Positions 24,936 to 34,337 are shown, numbered from the stretch's first letter. The stretch: 64,000 nucleotides of DNA from Clostridium drakei (GCF_000633595.2 NZ_JIBU02000020.1:1-64000); one strand, 5' to 3'. A program made the numbers and translations. Notes: generated by a model from the letters alone, not told the origin.

Positions 24936-25373
24936 TGACCGTCCTCCTAAGTAGAATTTACTTAATTATTATATCATTCTAATAATATTATTAGCAAAAA
25001 CTCACTTTTAATTGTATAAAAACAACTAATTAATTTTTATATTGATTATTAGAGCTATTATAGCTTTTCACAATTACTTAGTCTACACAGAATTATAATC
25101 ATAAAAATATTTATTACAAAAAAGAAAAAAATCAATGCAAAACTTACTAGATATATTCTTTAATCTTTAAATAAGTCTTTTTATATATAAATTTCGTCGT
25201 ATTATTTCTTCATATAAATGCTTTCAAAATAAAACCCACGAAAATCCAAATTTTAGATTTTCGTGGGTTTTATATTTGAGTAATTTCTGTCACATTCTGC
25301 CAAACTTGAAGCCAATTTTTTAATATACTATGTAATTTTTTTCTTCTTACATAGTTACTTTCTACTACAAATA
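24936..25373. other. Intergenic region without genes
   Basis: It is very AT-rich. It holds the promoter region of the leftward helicase gene and the terminator at 25231-25271. I see no open frame with a ribosome site. Confidence 0.5.
25231..25271 (-). terminator. Rho-independent terminator downstream of the 53-aa peptide gene
   Basis: 16-base perfect arms (AAAACCCACGAAAATC / GATTTTCGTGGGTTTT) and a 9-base loop. On the minus strand the stem ends in a T run. Confidence 0.75.
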
Positions 25374-25535
25374 TTAAACAATAGTTGCATATGAACCTAC
25401 AGGAAAATTTGTAACTTTGCCCATATCATATGATTCATATCCATAAATTTTACCATAAGAACGCATTTTATCTGATTTTAAATCTTCTACTACAGTTCCA
25501 ACTGTTGGAAATTCCCTATTATTTTCTTTTGTCAT
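25374..25535 (-). CDS. Orphan 53-residue peptide, unknown function
   Basis: It has an ATG at 25535 with AAGGAGG 9 bases upstream, one of the best ribosome sites in the window, and ends 103 bases before a strong terminator. The N-terminal half is charged (MTKENNREFPTVG, VVEDLKSDKMRSY). The C-terminal half is Gly- and Tyr-rich (GKIYGYESYDMGK, FPVGSYATIV) with five tyrosines, no cysteine and no membrane helix. It lies 81 bases downstream of the MerR-type gene on the same strand. A leader/core arrangement like a RiPP precursor is conceivable, but no modifying enzyme is adjacent. The coding call rests on the ribosome site and the clean unit structure. Confidence 0.55.
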   Translation of the reverse strand: MTKENNREFPTVGTVVEDLKSDKMRSYGKIYGYESYDMGKVTNFPVGSYATIV

Positions 25536-25616
25536 AACTTATAGCCTCCTTAAAGTTCATCTCACTTAAAAAGTATAATAGATACAGTTAATGGAGGGTC
25601 AATAGAAATTGTATTT

Positions 25617-26426
25617 TTATTTGATTAATATTTCTATTTTTACTAAAGTTACTTCTTTTTTATCTTGCCCAATCCTTGGAAATATCCATGTTTCGTTAAA
25701 ATCACCTACTACCTCTATATTATTATCTATAATATAATTAACTAGCCTACGATAATATTGTTCCTTATTGTTACTATTATCATCTAATACTATAGATAGA
25801 TAATTACCTTTAGGCAAAATATTATAATTATCTATACCATCATCGCATTCAATAAAATATCTTATGTCGTTATTTACTATCTTATTTTCATTTTTAAATA
25901 ATTCAAAACTAGTGCTTGTTCCAAAAGAAGAATACACTTCTTTTCTCTTATTTTCTATATCAAGTATAACTTTTCTTAAATTTATTTCCAATTCATCAAC
26001 TGTTTTAGACATAAAGCCATATGATATGTATTTTCGTTCTTCATTATATTTTATAAACATATTATTATCATATTGTAAAGCATCTACTATATTATAGTGG
26101 ACTTTTTCCATAGAATTTTTAATTTGAGATAATTCAAATATCCTTTTTTCTAATAGTTTTGTTTGCTTATCTATTAAATCTATAGTATTTTCTAAAGATA
26201 GATTAACATTTATCATGCTTTTTATTTCTTCTAAAGACATTCCCATCATCTTAGAATTTTTAATTACATCAAAAACTATAAACTGTTCAACTGAATAATA
26301 TCTATAGTTATTCTTTTTATTTGTATATGCTGGTTTAACCAATCCTCTTTCGTCATAATACCTAAGTGTTTTTATAGGTAAATTAAATAGTTTTGATATT
26401 TCACCTATTGAAAAATATTTATCCAT
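25617..26426 (-). CDS. MerR family regulator with GyrI-like effector domain
   Basis: 269 residues. The N-terminal winged helix (FSIGEISKLFNLPIKTLRYYDERGLVKPAY...NYRYYSVEQFIVFDVIKNSKMMGMSLEEI) covers residues 4-70 and is followed by a dimerisation coil to about 110. The C-terminal part (about 120-269) resembles the GyrI-like drug-binding domain of BmrR (LPKGNYLSIVLDD, ETWIFPRIG). Such proteins bind operators with long spacers and activate multidrug-resistance genes on ligand binding. No transporter gene is next to it; the only same-strand downstream gene is the 53-residue peptide. Confidence 0.85.
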   Translation of the reverse strand: MDKYFSIGEISKLFNLPIKTLRYYDERGLVKPAYTNKKNNYRYYSVEQFIVFDVIKNSKMMGMSLEEIKSMINVNLSLENTIDLIDKQTKLLEKRIFELSQIKNSMEKVHYNIVDALQYDNNMFIKYNEERKYISYGFMSKTVDELEINLRKVILDIENKRKEVYSSFGTSTSFELFKNENKIVNNDIRYFIECDDGIDNYNILPKGNYLSIVLDDNSNNKEQYYRRLVNYIIDNNIEVVGDFNETWIFPRIGQDKKEVTLVKIEILIK

Positions 26427-26605
26427 ATCTATTTTCTCCTTATACTTATGTGCATAGTCTAAATTTTATTTAGTTATTATACTACATATTTAAATGCAAA
26501 ATAAGCTAGCTTAAATATTACATATCTACACTAGCTTTATAATATAGTTACTTTGTATACGGTAAATCATACGTACCTCGTATTTAATTAGTGCAGAAGG
26601 ATTAA

Positions 26606-26860
26606 GACCTTTGTCTTGCACAAGCAGCTATTGCCTGGCTACTTCATAAGGAAGATTTTATTGTTCCGATTCCTGGTATGATGAGTGAAGAAATTGTTCG
26701 TCAGAACATGGAAATTCCGAATGTTCATTTTACTGCCAATGATATGAAGAGATTTGATGAAGCACTTGCTAAAATCACAGTATATGGAAAATGGGATGAA
26801 AGCTGTATTGGAAAATTGAAGGAAGTTTTGAACGAAGAAGGCTATAAATTAAAGGATTAA
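26606..26860 (+). pseudogene. Aldo/keto reductase, C-terminal remnant
   Basis: The frame from 26606 encodes CLAQAAIAWLLHKEDFIVPIPGM, the end of an aldo/keto reductase barrel. MSEEIVRQNMEI and an 80-residue tail ending in KLKD* follow. The N-terminal two thirds, with the catalytic Tyr, are missing and a stop codon precedes the fragment. It lies close to the IS3 element and is unlikely to be functional. Confidence 0.7.
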
Positions 26861-26894
26861 ACACGTAATAGGCAAATAGTACAAAAAAAGATAG

Positions 26895-26920
26895 AAGGCA
26901 GTCGGAGGAACGGCTGCCTT
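26895..26920 (+). terminator. Terminator after the aldo/keto reductase remnant
   Basis: AAGGCAGTCG / CGGCTGCCTT with a 6-base loop and one G-U pair, then ATTGTATCTTTATTTTT. Confidence 0.6.
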
Positions 26921-27065
26921 ATTGTATCTTTATTTTTCGTATAGTATAATGAGTAAATGTAAATGATCGAAATATCTTAAGCGAAGATACCTCTTAAGCC
27001 CCTAAATTGATTTGGACAATTGCAAATACATTTATTATAATGTAGAAAGTGATTGGAGGTAAATT

Positions 27066-27395
27066 ATGAAAGGGAAAAGTTATGCAAAGGAATTAAAAGA
27101 AGAGATATTGAGAGAAGTAAAAGAAGTAGGAAATGTTTCATTAGTATCAAGGAGACATGGTATTTCAAAGTCAACTATATTTACTTGGATAAAAAATTCC
27201 AATAATAGAGATGAGATTAAGGTGAAACCAGGAAGAAAGGCTTTAGTTGAGGGAGAAAAAGAGCTTGAGAATGAAGTAGCAGAAGTAACAAAGGAAAATG
27301 ATCATCTAAAAAAATTGTTAGGAGAAAAAGATTTAGAAATAGCAATCCTTAGAGATTTAATAAAAAAATCAAACCCTCAATTAAAGAAAAAGTAG
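27066..27395 (+). CDS. IS3-family transposase OrfA (DNA-binding part)
   Basis: 109 residues. A helix-turn-helix (YAKELKEEILREVKEVGNVSLVSRRHGISKSTIFTWIKN) is followed by a leucine-zipper coil (ENEVAEVTKENDHLKKLLGEKDLEIAILRDLI). The ATG has a TTGGAGG site. Near the end, codons ATA-AAA-AAA contain the heptamer A-AAA-AAA (27362-27368), a typical slippery site, where ribosomes shift by -1 into the orfB frame to make the full transposase. OrfA alone usually regulates transposition. Confidence 0.88.
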   Translation: MKGKSYAKELKEEILREVKEVGNVSLVSRRHGISKSTIFTWIKNSNNRDEIKVKPGRKALVEGEKELENEVAEVTKENDHLKKLLGEKDLEIAILRDLIKKSNPQLKKK

Positions 27396-27439
27396 AAATA
27401 GCTAAAAAGTATATAGATCAAGGCTATGATGCAGTATTT

Positions 27440-28321
27440 GTGCTCAAAGTAGTTAAGCTAGGAAGATCAACATATTATTATAACTTAAGTGTAGAAGGTA
27501 AGGAAAAGGCTGCGCCTAAGGGCGGAAAGCCCAAGGGATATAGTATAAACATTGATAGTATAAAAATATGTGATGACCAAATTAAAGAGTTTATTCTAGA
27601 GTCTATTAATGGGGATGCTATTAACTATGGATATAGAAAAATAACTCATCATTTAAGAAGATATTATAATCTTATAATCAACCATAAAAAGGTTTATAGG
27701 CTTTGTAAGGAACTTAAAATACTTAAAGAGCAGAGAGTAATTAAGTCTAAAATGAAGAGAGTTATTGCAATTAACAAGATAATAACAGGCTCAAATCAAC
27801 TTTGGGAAATGGATATAAAATATGGTTATATAGAAGGTGAAGATAAGTTCTTCTATATACTGAATTTAATTGATATTTTTGATAGAAGTATTATAGACTA
27901 CCATATGGGGTTGCACTGTGAATCTAAAGATGCTGCAGCCTTATTAAGAAAGTGTTTAATAAGGAGAAATTTATTTGAAGAAGGTGCCAATAAGCCTGTA
28001 ATAAGAACAGATAATGGTCCACAATTTGTAAGTTATAAATTTAGTGCATGTTGTGAGGAACTTGGAATTGAACATGAGAGAATACTAGTAAAGACACCAA
28101 ATAAGAATGCACATGTAGAATCGTTTCATAGAATACTTGAAGATGAGTGTTTAAAAATTAACGAATTTCAAGGCTATGCGGAAGCATACAGGGTAGTAAA
28201 CGAATTCATGGAATTTTATAATAACAGGAGAATTCACTCAAGTTTAAGGTTTATGTCACCAAATGAATTTTATAACCTTTATTTTGGAGAAAATCTAACA
28301 AATATTGAAATAAGGGTTTAA
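27440..28321 (+). CDS. IS3-family transposase OrfB (catalytic DDE part)
   Basis: The 293-residue frame holds an HTH_21 block (YGYRKITHHLRRYYNLIINHKKVYRLCKEL) and an integrase core. The core has the catalytic residues Asp in LWEMDIKYGYI, Asp in VIRTDNGPQF and Glu in NAHVESFHRILEDE. The frame is open back to the slippery heptamer at 27362-27368 and encodes SIKEKVEIAKKYIDQGYDAVF before the first GTG (27440). The natural product is probably the OrfA-OrfB fusion made by -1 frameshifting, not a protein started at 27440. All key residues are present. Confidence 0.88.
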   Translation: MLKVVKLGRSTYYYNLSVEGKEKAAPKGGKPKGYSINIDSIKICDDQIKEFILESINGDAINYGYRKITHHLRRYYNLIINHKKVYRLCKELKILKEQRVIKSKMKRVIAINKIITGSNQLWEMDIKYGYIEGEDKFFYILNLIDIFDRSIIDYHMGLHCESKDAAALLRKCLIRRNLFEEGANKPVIRTDNGPQFVSYKFSACCEELGIEHERILVKTPNKNAHVESFHRILEDECLKINEFQGYAEAYRVVNEFMEFYNNRRIHSSLRFMSPNEFYNLYFGENLTNIEIRV

Positions 28322-28396
28322 TTTTAAGATAAATGGAGAATCTATTAGATTTTGTCCAAAACGAAGGGGTCAATCCGATACATGGAGGAATATGGG

Positions 28397-29025
28397 ATGT
28401 CTTTTTTATTAAAGGATCAAGCTTATGATAAATTCATTAAAATGATAAGGAACTTATATATGGTGAGATATATTCTATAAATGCGTTGACTGCCACTATG
28501 GATATGTCCAAAACACCAGTTAGAGATGCCATTCAAAAATTAGTGGATGAAAAACGAATTGATATTTTACCAAGTCGTGGTATTCGGTTGCATCAAATAA
28601 CAAAAGAAGAGTTAACGCAGCATTATCATTTTAGTTGTGCAATTGAGGGTTATTGTGTGGCAACGCTAGCTAAAACCTATGAAAAAGATAAGAAGAATCC
28701 ATCGGTGAAGAAACTAAAAAAACTGATGGAACAAATGAAGAAAATGCTTGATGAGCAGCATGATTTTGATGAATATTTTGCTTTAGACCAAAAGTTTCAT
28801 AAGGAGTTACTTGAGTCATTGGGAGATCCTTATTTTACTAATCTGCAGCATTCCCCTATGGGATTTTATAATCATCCTGAAATACAGCTTACAGATAATA
28901 AACTATCGAGAAAAGAGGTATATGATTGTCATCAAAAAATATTGAATGCCATATGCGAAGGAGACTCTGCCGGTGCATATGAAGCATTGCTGGAACATTC
29001 AGATCTGATGCTGAAAGCATTTTAG
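28397..29025 (+). pseudogene. GntR/FadR-type regulator with a one-base frameshift
   Basis: An ATG at 28397 with a GGAGG site begins MSFLLKDQAYDKFIKMIR, the usual GntR N terminus. A single missing G after AAGG at 28450 shifts the frame to an early stop. Adding it gives IRELIYGEIYSINALTATMDMSKTPVRDAIQKLVDEKRI, the complete winged helix. The remainder is an FCD effector domain (FALDQKFHKELLESLGDP, HQKILNAICEGDSAGAYEALLEH) to 29025. A shorter protein from 28486 would lack the first DNA-binding helix. The gene lies 26 bases beyond the IS3 element. Confidence 0.78.
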
Positions 29026-29061
29026 AAAAATGAACTATAACAACTAAATAATTGTAAAATA

Positions 29062-29105
29062 TTAGGCTTCAAGGTACATAAATTGGATTTATGCATGAAG
29101 CCTAA
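29062..29105. terminator. Stem-loop terminator
   Basis: TTAGGCTTCA and TGAAGCCTAA arms, extended by an inner CATAAA/TTTATG pairing; AT-rich flanks. It ends the GntR-type remnant and may serve the leftward gene at 29266. Confidence 0.55.
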
Positions 29106-29265
29106 AACATTTATATAATTGTTGAGTAATTTGTTGTAATGTTTACATTTGAATTTTCAACTTCAGATATTAAAAGTCATTTGTATATATTTAGTACTAC
29201 AAAGTGTCTCAACAATTAACCTTGCTAGATTTTTCAATTTATCTTGTACTATTTTTATTCTTCTT

Positions 29266-30288
29266 TTACCAAGGAATTGAAATCATATCATCAGTAATTT
29301 CATCTAAGCTATGTGCTCCACACATTGCCATAGTTTCTTTTAATTCACTTCCAATTTTATCAATATATGTTTGAATACCTTCATCTTCTCCACCATATAG
29401 TGCTGTTACAAATGGTCTAGCAATTAAAACACCATCTGCTCCCATAGCAAGTGCTTTAAATACATCTACACCACTACGAATACCACCATCAACAAAGATT
29501 TTCATATCATGACCTACATTGTAGGCAATATCTTTTAACACTTCAGCTGTTGATAAACATTGATCTAAAACTCTTCCTCCATGATTAGATACAACAATGG
29601 CACTTGCACCAGCTTGTTTAGCTTTTAATGCTCCTTGAACAGTCATGATTCCCTTAACAATAAATGGTTTATCACAGGCTGCTATGATTTGTTCTAATTC
29701 TTTTACAGATTTACTTCCTGCAGGAGGTGTCATATTTTTCAAAAAAGGCAATCCTGCTGCATCAATATCCATAGCTATAGCAACAGCATTTGATTCTTTG
29801 ACATATTTCATTTTTTCTAAAATAGTTTCATAGTTCCAAGGTTTAATTGTTGGGATACCCAGACCATTTTCTTTCTTAATGGCTCCAGTTGCTGCTTTCA
29901 TTACTTCTGGATTCGTCCCATCACCAGTAAATGCTAATATACCATGTTTTGCACAAGAAGAAACTAGAATATCATTATATGACATATCATCATATTTATC
30001 ACCATAATGAAGATTCACTGCTCCTACTGGTCCAGCAAAAATTGGGTATTTAAATTTTTCATTAAATAATTGAACACTTGTATCAACTGGTTTATTTTCT
30101 ACTAAAGTATCCATATTAATTCTTATTTCTTTCCATTTATCATAGTTTCTTATGGCTACATCACCAATTCCTTTAGCACCAGGTCCTGGAATTTTGTTTT
30201 TACAAGCCTTTCCATTACATTCGTAACAAGCTTTGCAGTAATCTCCTATACATGTTCTTGCTTTTTCTAATATTTCACTGTACATCAT
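29266..30288 (-). CDS. FMN-dependent alpha-hydroxy-acid dehydrogenase/oxidase family protein
   Basis: 340 residues. The C-terminal barrel has KPFIVKGIMTVQGALKAKQAGASAIVVSNHGGRVLDQ, with the active-site His and Arg, and FVDGGIRSGVDVFKALAMGADGVLIARPF for FMN phosphate. That is the signature of the lactate oxidase/glycolate oxidase family. The N terminus carries four cysteines (CIGDYCKACYECNGKAC) in place of the usual segment. This form is common in anaerobes and may bind a metal cluster or donate electrons. The substrate is likely an L-2-hydroxy acid such as lactate, but it is not proven. Confidence 0.82.
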   Translation of the reverse strand: MMYSEILEKARTCIGDYCKACYECNGKACKNKIPGPGAKGIGDVAIRNYDKWKEIRINMDTLVENKPVDTSVQLFNEKFKYPIFAGPVGAVNLHYGDKYDDMSYNDILVSSCAKHGILAFTGDGTNPEVMKAATGAIKKENGLGIPTIKPWNYETILEKMKYVKESNAVAIAMDIDAAGLPFLKNMTPPAGSKSVKELEQIIAACDKPFIVKGIMTVQGALKAKQAGASAIVVSNHGGRVLDQCLSTAEVLKDIAYNVGHDMKIFVDGGIRSGVDVFKALAMGADGVLIARPFVTALYGGEDEGIQTYIDKIGSELKETMAMCGAHSLDEITDDMISIPW

Positions 30289-30386
30289 TATAATTCTCCT
30301 TTACTACTTAATAACAACATATAAAACTTCCCTTTAAAACAATTATAAAACATTTTGCATTGGTTTTCCATTTTTTCATAATTATT

Positions 30387-30602
30387 TTAAAGCATTGATT
30401 CATCATTAATATATCTTTCAAGGTTCGTATCTTCTATTGTCTTTCCTTTTTTATATTCTAAAATATAAGCATATATTTTATCAATTTTTATTATATCGAT
30501 TATTTTGGGGATTTCTGGATTATCAATAAAAATTTCTTCTTCCTGAACTAGACTTTCAGCTAAATATTCCCATTGTATATTAACTGTAATGATTTTTTTC
30601 AA
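30387..30602 (-). CDS. Hypothetical small protein
   Basis: 71 acidic residues rich in Ile and Glu (IIDIIKIDKIYAYILEYKKGKTIED). There is no membrane helix and no motif I recognise. The apparent start is a TTG with no good ribosome site, so the call is weak. It sits alone between two divergently arranged redox genes. Confidence 0.35.
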   Translation of the reverse strand: MKKIITVNIQWEYLAESLVQEEEIFIDNPEIPKIIDIIKIDKIYAYILEYKKGKTIEDTNLERYINDESML

Positions 30603-30756
30603 AATATAAATTTTAGGAAAGGAATTTTTAATTCAATATAGAATATTATTTAATACAAGTAACAGATAATGTTATTACTATAAGATATATCACAGTCATT
30701 TAAAGCAATCACTTAGTATAGTAATATACACTAAATATATTAAGGGGATGGATAAT

Positions 30757-31386
30757 ATGATTTTAGGAATTAGTGCAAGTGGCAGAAAAGATGGAATTAC
30801 CAGCAAGACAGTGAAAGCTATATTGGAAGCAAGTAATTCAGAGTATGAATACATTTCATTGTCAGGCAAGAGAATTAATGGTTGTACTGGATGTACACTT
30901 TGCGCCGCCGATAATCAGTGCAAAGTTAAAGATGATTGGAATGAAATAGCAGAAAAAATGTTAATGGCAGATGCAATTGTTTTTGGTGCCCCTAATTATG
31001 GAGAGACTATAAATGCCCTTGGTCATGCATGCTTGGAAAGAACTTTTTGCTTTCGACACAGAGAAGCTTTTAGTCTATCCGGCAAGATTGGTGTAGCGGT
31101 TAGCGCTAGTTATAGTGAGCAAGGAGCAGGTTTAGTCAATATGATTATAAAAAAATCTATGATGGTTAATAAGATGTCAGTAGTTGGTACTGTATCCGCT
31201 CATGGGTATTCCCAATGTTACACATGTGGATTTGGTCACAAATGTAATGCAGGGAATGTGATTAAGAAATATGGTCCTTTGGATAAAATCGAAAAGAAAC
31301 ATCTTCCACCTAGTTTTGAAGAGCAAGAAGATACAATTTTTCAAGTTAATAATATTGGAAAATTATTGGGGTCTTTAGGTGTCTAA
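30757..31386 (+). CDS. Flavodoxin-fold NAD(P)H-dependent FMN reductase family protein
   Basis: 209 residues. The N terminus ILGISASGRKDGITSKTVKAIL is the FMN-phosphate loop of the NADPH-dependent FMN reductase/flavodoxin superfamily. It is followed by GCTGCTLCAADNQCKVKDDW, a Cys-rich segment typical of the iron-sulfur flavoprotein group, and by DAIVFGAPNYGETI. Two further cysteine pairs (CYTCGFGHKC) occur near residue 160. It probably moves electrons between ferredoxin or NAD(P)H and small acceptors. The ATG at 30757 has AAGGGG 9 bases upstream; the in-frame ATG at 30748 is too close to it. It has its own terminator with the convergent OsmC gene. Confidence 0.8.
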   Translation: MILGISASGRKDGITSKTVKAILEASNSEYEYISLSGKRINGCTGCTLCAADNQCKVKDDWNEIAEKMLMADAIVFGAPNYGETINALGHACLERTFCFRHREAFSLSGKIGVAVSASYSEQGAGLVNMIIKKSMMVNKMSVVGTVSAHGYSQCYTCGFGHKCNAGNVIKKYGPLDKIEKKHLPPSFEEQEDTIFQVNNIGKLLGSLGV

Positions 31387-31399
31387 ATAAATAATATAA

Positions 31400-31452
31400 A
31401 AAAGTGATTAAGTAAAAGTAATCTTCTAATTTTTACTTCATTAATCACTTTT
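31400..31452. terminator. Terminator between convergent flavoprotein and OsmC genes
   Basis: AAAAGTGATTAAGTAAAA and TTTTACTTCATTAATCACTTTT pair with a one-base bulge; A and T runs lie at both sides. Confidence 0.65.
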
Positions 31453-31462
31453 AATTCAATAA

Positions 31463-31906
31463 TTACTTCTCTATTGTAATCTTTGCCTTTTCTAGTTCAA
31501 CAGCATTTCCTATTGTATCTCCTACCGGGCATCTTTTCTCAATTAATTCAACAAATTTTTTAATTTTTTCTTCTGAAGCATCACTCTTTATATGCATATT
31601 ATATCTTATCTTCTGGTATCCCGGTCTTACATCCGATAACCCCATAAATCCATCCGGATCTAATTCTCCTTCTAACTCTATCCAAAAATCTTCAAGATTT
31701 ATTCTCATTTTTTCGGCAAAAGATGCTGCAAGGATTGTTTGACATCCACCTAGAGCGCATATCACTAATTCAACTGGATTCATTCCAGTATCAGTTCCAC
31801 CTAATTTTTCTGGTTCATCGATATCTACCTTAAATCCTCTCGCTTCTGCTGTAACAGCAAGACCTTTCTTTCGTCTTGCTGTTGCCTTAAATGTTGTTAT
31901 GGCCAT
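31463..31906 (-). CDS. OsmC family peroxiredoxin-like protein
   Basis: 147 residues with the OsmC fold. The conserved first Cys is in ELVICALGGCQTILAASFA and the second in LIEKRCPVGDTIGNAV near the C terminus. These two thiols reduce organic hydroperoxides in the cytoplasm. KLGGTDTGMNPVELV near residues 34-48 is the typical substrate-loop region. It is of the YhfA-like rather than the Ohr length. It has an AGGAG-like site at the start and lies alone on the minus strand. Confidence 0.88.
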   Translation of the reverse strand: MAITTFKATARRKKGLAVTAEARGFKVDIDEPEKLGGTDTGMNPVELVICALGGCQTILAASFAEKMRINLEDFWIELEGELDPDGFMGLSDVRPGYQKIRYNMHIKSDASEEKIKKFVELIEKRCPVGDTIGNAVELEKAKITIEK

Positions 31907-32005
31907 ACTACCACTCCTTTATAAATTTAGTTAACATTACACTATAAGTATCTCCCAATGAATTAATAGTAAACATTATTTCTAAATCGTATAATAAAAA
32001 AACTC

Positions 32006-32052
32006 CATCCTTTGTTTTATTATATAAGCACATTCAAATAAAACAAAGAATG
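32006..32052 (-). terminator. Terminator of the chemotaxis-receptor-like gene
   Basis: CATCCTTTGTTTTATT and AATAAAACAAAGAATG arms (one mismatch), 15-base loop, T run on the minus strand. Confidence 0.6.
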
Positions 32053-32074
32053 AAATTTTATCATTAAAATCAGT

Positions 32075-32899
32075 TTATTTTGCCAATTCATTTAATTTTG
32101 ATGCTAGAGGATTTAATTCGTGTAGTGCAGCATCCATATTTTGAATTTGAGATAGTTGTTCTTTAAATGTATCTGCTGTTGACACAATACCATTAGAAAT
32201 ATTATGCACTGAATTTTCTATTTTAGTTAAAGTACTATTTATCTCATTTATAGATTTACTACTTGAATTAGATAATTTTCTAATTTCATTTGCAACTACA
32301 GAAAAACCTTTTCCGTATTCTCCAGCTCTAGAAGCTTCTATAGCTGCATTTAGACCTAAAAGATTAGTTTGAGAAGCTATATTTCTAACAAAATTTAGTA
32401 TTTCATCTGTATTTTTAGCGTTCTCATCAGCTTGTTTAACTTCAGTTAAAATAGTATCGTTGGAGTCTACAGCGACTTCAATTCCTTTTGAAATTAAACT
32501 TGCTGCTTTAGATATTTCACTAAGGGATTCAGATAAAGTTTTTGATAAATTTAATATTTCATAGTGTCTTTTTAAACTTTTAACAAGAACTATGCTTCCT
32601 ATAATAACTCCTTTGTCATCCTTTACAGGAATACCTGTAGCCTTAATTTCTACTCCAAAAACCTCTTTTGGAACTATTGATGACACCGTTTTCTTTGCTT
32701 TAATACACTCATAAGCAGCACCCCCTGGTCTTAAAGGGTCTCCTGGCTCTGCATTCATATTTATATTTTTACTGTTTACAACTTTTATAAAATGCTCTGT
32801 TGTCGACATAGTAAAAGCTATTTCATCTTCAAAAAAGCACTGCATATAAGGTATCATTTCGTCAAAAGCTCTCTGCAATTTATTTTCAATTTCGATCAT
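32075..32899 (-). CDS. Soluble methyl-accepting-chemotaxis-type protein
   Basis: 274 residues with no membrane helix. Residues 1-125 form a PAS-like sensor ([52 protein letters not shown]). The C-terminal part is a short receptor coiled coil with the hairpin tip [38 protein letters not shown], which contacts CheA and CheW. It is a cytoplasmic sensor, probably of a redox or metabolic signal. The absence of a HAMP domain and the short methylation helices suggest a signalling role outside classical chemotaxis. No che genes are nearby. Confidence 0.87.
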   Translation of the reverse strand: MIEIENKLQRAFDEMIPYMQCFFEDEIAFTMSTTEHFIKVVNSKNINMNAEPGDPLRPGGAAYECIKAKKTVSSIVPKEVFGVEIKATGIPVKDDKGVIIGSIVLVKSLKRHYEILNLSKTLSESLSEISKAASLISKGIEVAVDSNDTILTEVKQADENAKNTDEILNFVRNIASQTNLLGLNAAIEASRAGEYGKGFSVVANEIRKLSNSSSKSINEINSTLTKIENSVHNISNGIVSTADTFKEQLSQIQNMDAALHELNPLASKLNELAK

Positions 32900-33055
32900 A
32901 GTTTATACCCCCAAAAAACTCAAAATGGCAGGCTAGTAACATAACATTATATATGAAAAAACAAATATTAATTATAAGGTTAATTATATTATATCACGGC
33001 TTAAGTTGAAAATGCATCCCATTTTGAACACTTTCGTAAGATATTATAATCAAAT

Positions 33056-33892
33056 TTATTTTAAATCAAGATAAGTTGTATTTTCTGGAACATTAGTTAC
33101 AGATACATTATCCCCTTCATTTAATGAATCTATAAAATTCATATCTTCTTTAGCAAGTTCAAAATCAAAAACATCTAAGTTTTCTTTTATTCTTTCTTCA
33201 TTTGATGACTTTGGTATAGGAATAACTCCTCTTTGTATATGCCATCTTAATGCTATTTGTGCTATAGTCTTTTTATATTTTTCTGATAAATTCATCATCA
33301 CTTCATTTGAAAATATTTTTCCCCTCATTATTGGACTCCAAACTACCAATTGAATATTATTTTCATTACAATAATTCAACATATCATTTTTAGAGCTTAA
33401 AGGGTGTACCTCTATCTGATTTACCATAGGCATTATTTTTGCACTTTTCCTCAATTCTTCTAAATGTCCTATTTTAAAATTGCAAACTCCAATTGCTTTT
33501 ACTTTACCTATTTCATAAAGATATTCAAAGGCTCTCCAAGTTTCAGAATTTAGCTTATTAGGCCAATGAATAAGATATAAATCTATATATTCAACTTGTA
33601 ATTTTTTTAATGACTCATTAAAAGCCTTAATAGTTTTTTCATATCCATGATCATTATTCCAAAGCTTAGTTACCAAAAATATTTCTTCTCTATTTACTCC
33701 ACTATCTTTTATACCATTACCTACTCCAACTTCATTACCATAAAAGGATGCAGTATCTATCTGTCTATATCCTATATGAAGAGCACATTTTACTGCTCTT
33801 GCTGTTTCATCCTCACTGCCAGATTTATACGTTCCAAATCCTATTGAAGGCATCTTTACACCATTACATAATACTTTAAATTTTTCACTCAT
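33056..33892 (-). CDS. Aldo/keto reductase
   Basis: 278 residues, AKR5-like length. Conserved blocks are MPSIGFGTY, YRQIDTASFYGNEVGVG with the catalytic Asp and Tyr, LVTKLWNNDHGYE with the Lys, DLYLIHWPN with the His, AIGVCNF, NQIEVHPL and VIPIPKSSNEERIKEN for the NADPH phosphate. It reduces aldehydes or ketones with NADPH. The ATG at 33892 follows AAAGGTGGG; the upstream in-frame start at 33931 has no site. It is monocistronic. Confidence 0.92.
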   Translation of the reverse strand: MSEKFKVLCNGVKMPSIGFGTYKSGSEDETARAVKCALHIGYRQIDTASFYGNEVGVGNGIKDSGVNREEIFLVTKLWNNDHGYEKTIKAFNESLKKLQVEYIDLYLIHWPNKLNSETWRAFEYLYEIGKVKAIGVCNFKIGHLEELRKSAKIMPMVNQIEVHPLSSKNDMLNYCNENNIQLVVWSPIMRGKIFSNEVMMNLSEKYKKTIAQIALRWHIQRGVIPIPKSSNEERIKENLDVFDFELAKEDMNFIDSLNEGDNVSVTNVPENTTYLDLK

Positions 33893-33990
33893 AATATATA
33901 TCCCACCTTTCACATTTCTTAATAAAAACATATCAATAAAAGTTTATTTTGTAAATATACCTTATAATAAAACTTGTTTTTAAAAGCTTA

Positions 33991-34308
33991 AAACAAACAT
34001 TACTATTTGGACCCACTGGCGGCTATATTATCGGATTTTTCTTTATGGCACTGATTGCAGGATTTTTCATCGATACTTTTTTTGATAAATGGTATTTATG
34101 CTTTGTAGGTATGGTTCTAGGCACTGCTATATGCTATGTCTTTGGTAGTATGTGGTTATCATATCAAGCTCATATATCAGCGCATGCAGCATTTTCTGCA
34201 GGTGTAATTCCTTTTATACCTGCAGATCTTGCTAAAATTATAATTGCTACCTTAGCAGGTTCTAAAATACGTGAACGACTAATTAAGGTTAATTTATTTC
34301 AAGCTTAA
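33991..34308 (+). pseudogene. BioY-type biotin transporter S-component, C-terminal remnant
   Basis: The frame from about 33991 reads LLFGPTGGYIIGFFFMALIAG, then three hydrophobic helices, including AHISAHAAFSAGVIPFIPADLAKIIIATLAGSKIRERL. These are the last two thirds of BioY, with its GPTGGYxxGF motif. The first two helices and a start codon are missing. A shorter product from 34045 is possible but would lack the biotin-binding motif. Confidence 0.7.
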
Positions 34309-34337
34309 TTAATATAAACTAGGATTATAATTAATTG

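Larger units (their letters stand above)
26998..28371 (+). mobile_element. IS3-family insertion sequence, apparently complete
   Basis: It contains overlapping-frame orfA and orfB. The ends share an imperfect inverted repeat: CCCCTAAATTGATTTGGACAA on the left, and on the right the reverse complement containing CCCCTTCGTTTTGGACAA. No obvious short target duplication is visible. The element lies between a broken aldo/keto reductase gene and a frameshifted GntR gene. A deletion fossil of the same family lies at 53699-53833. Confidence 0.75.
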
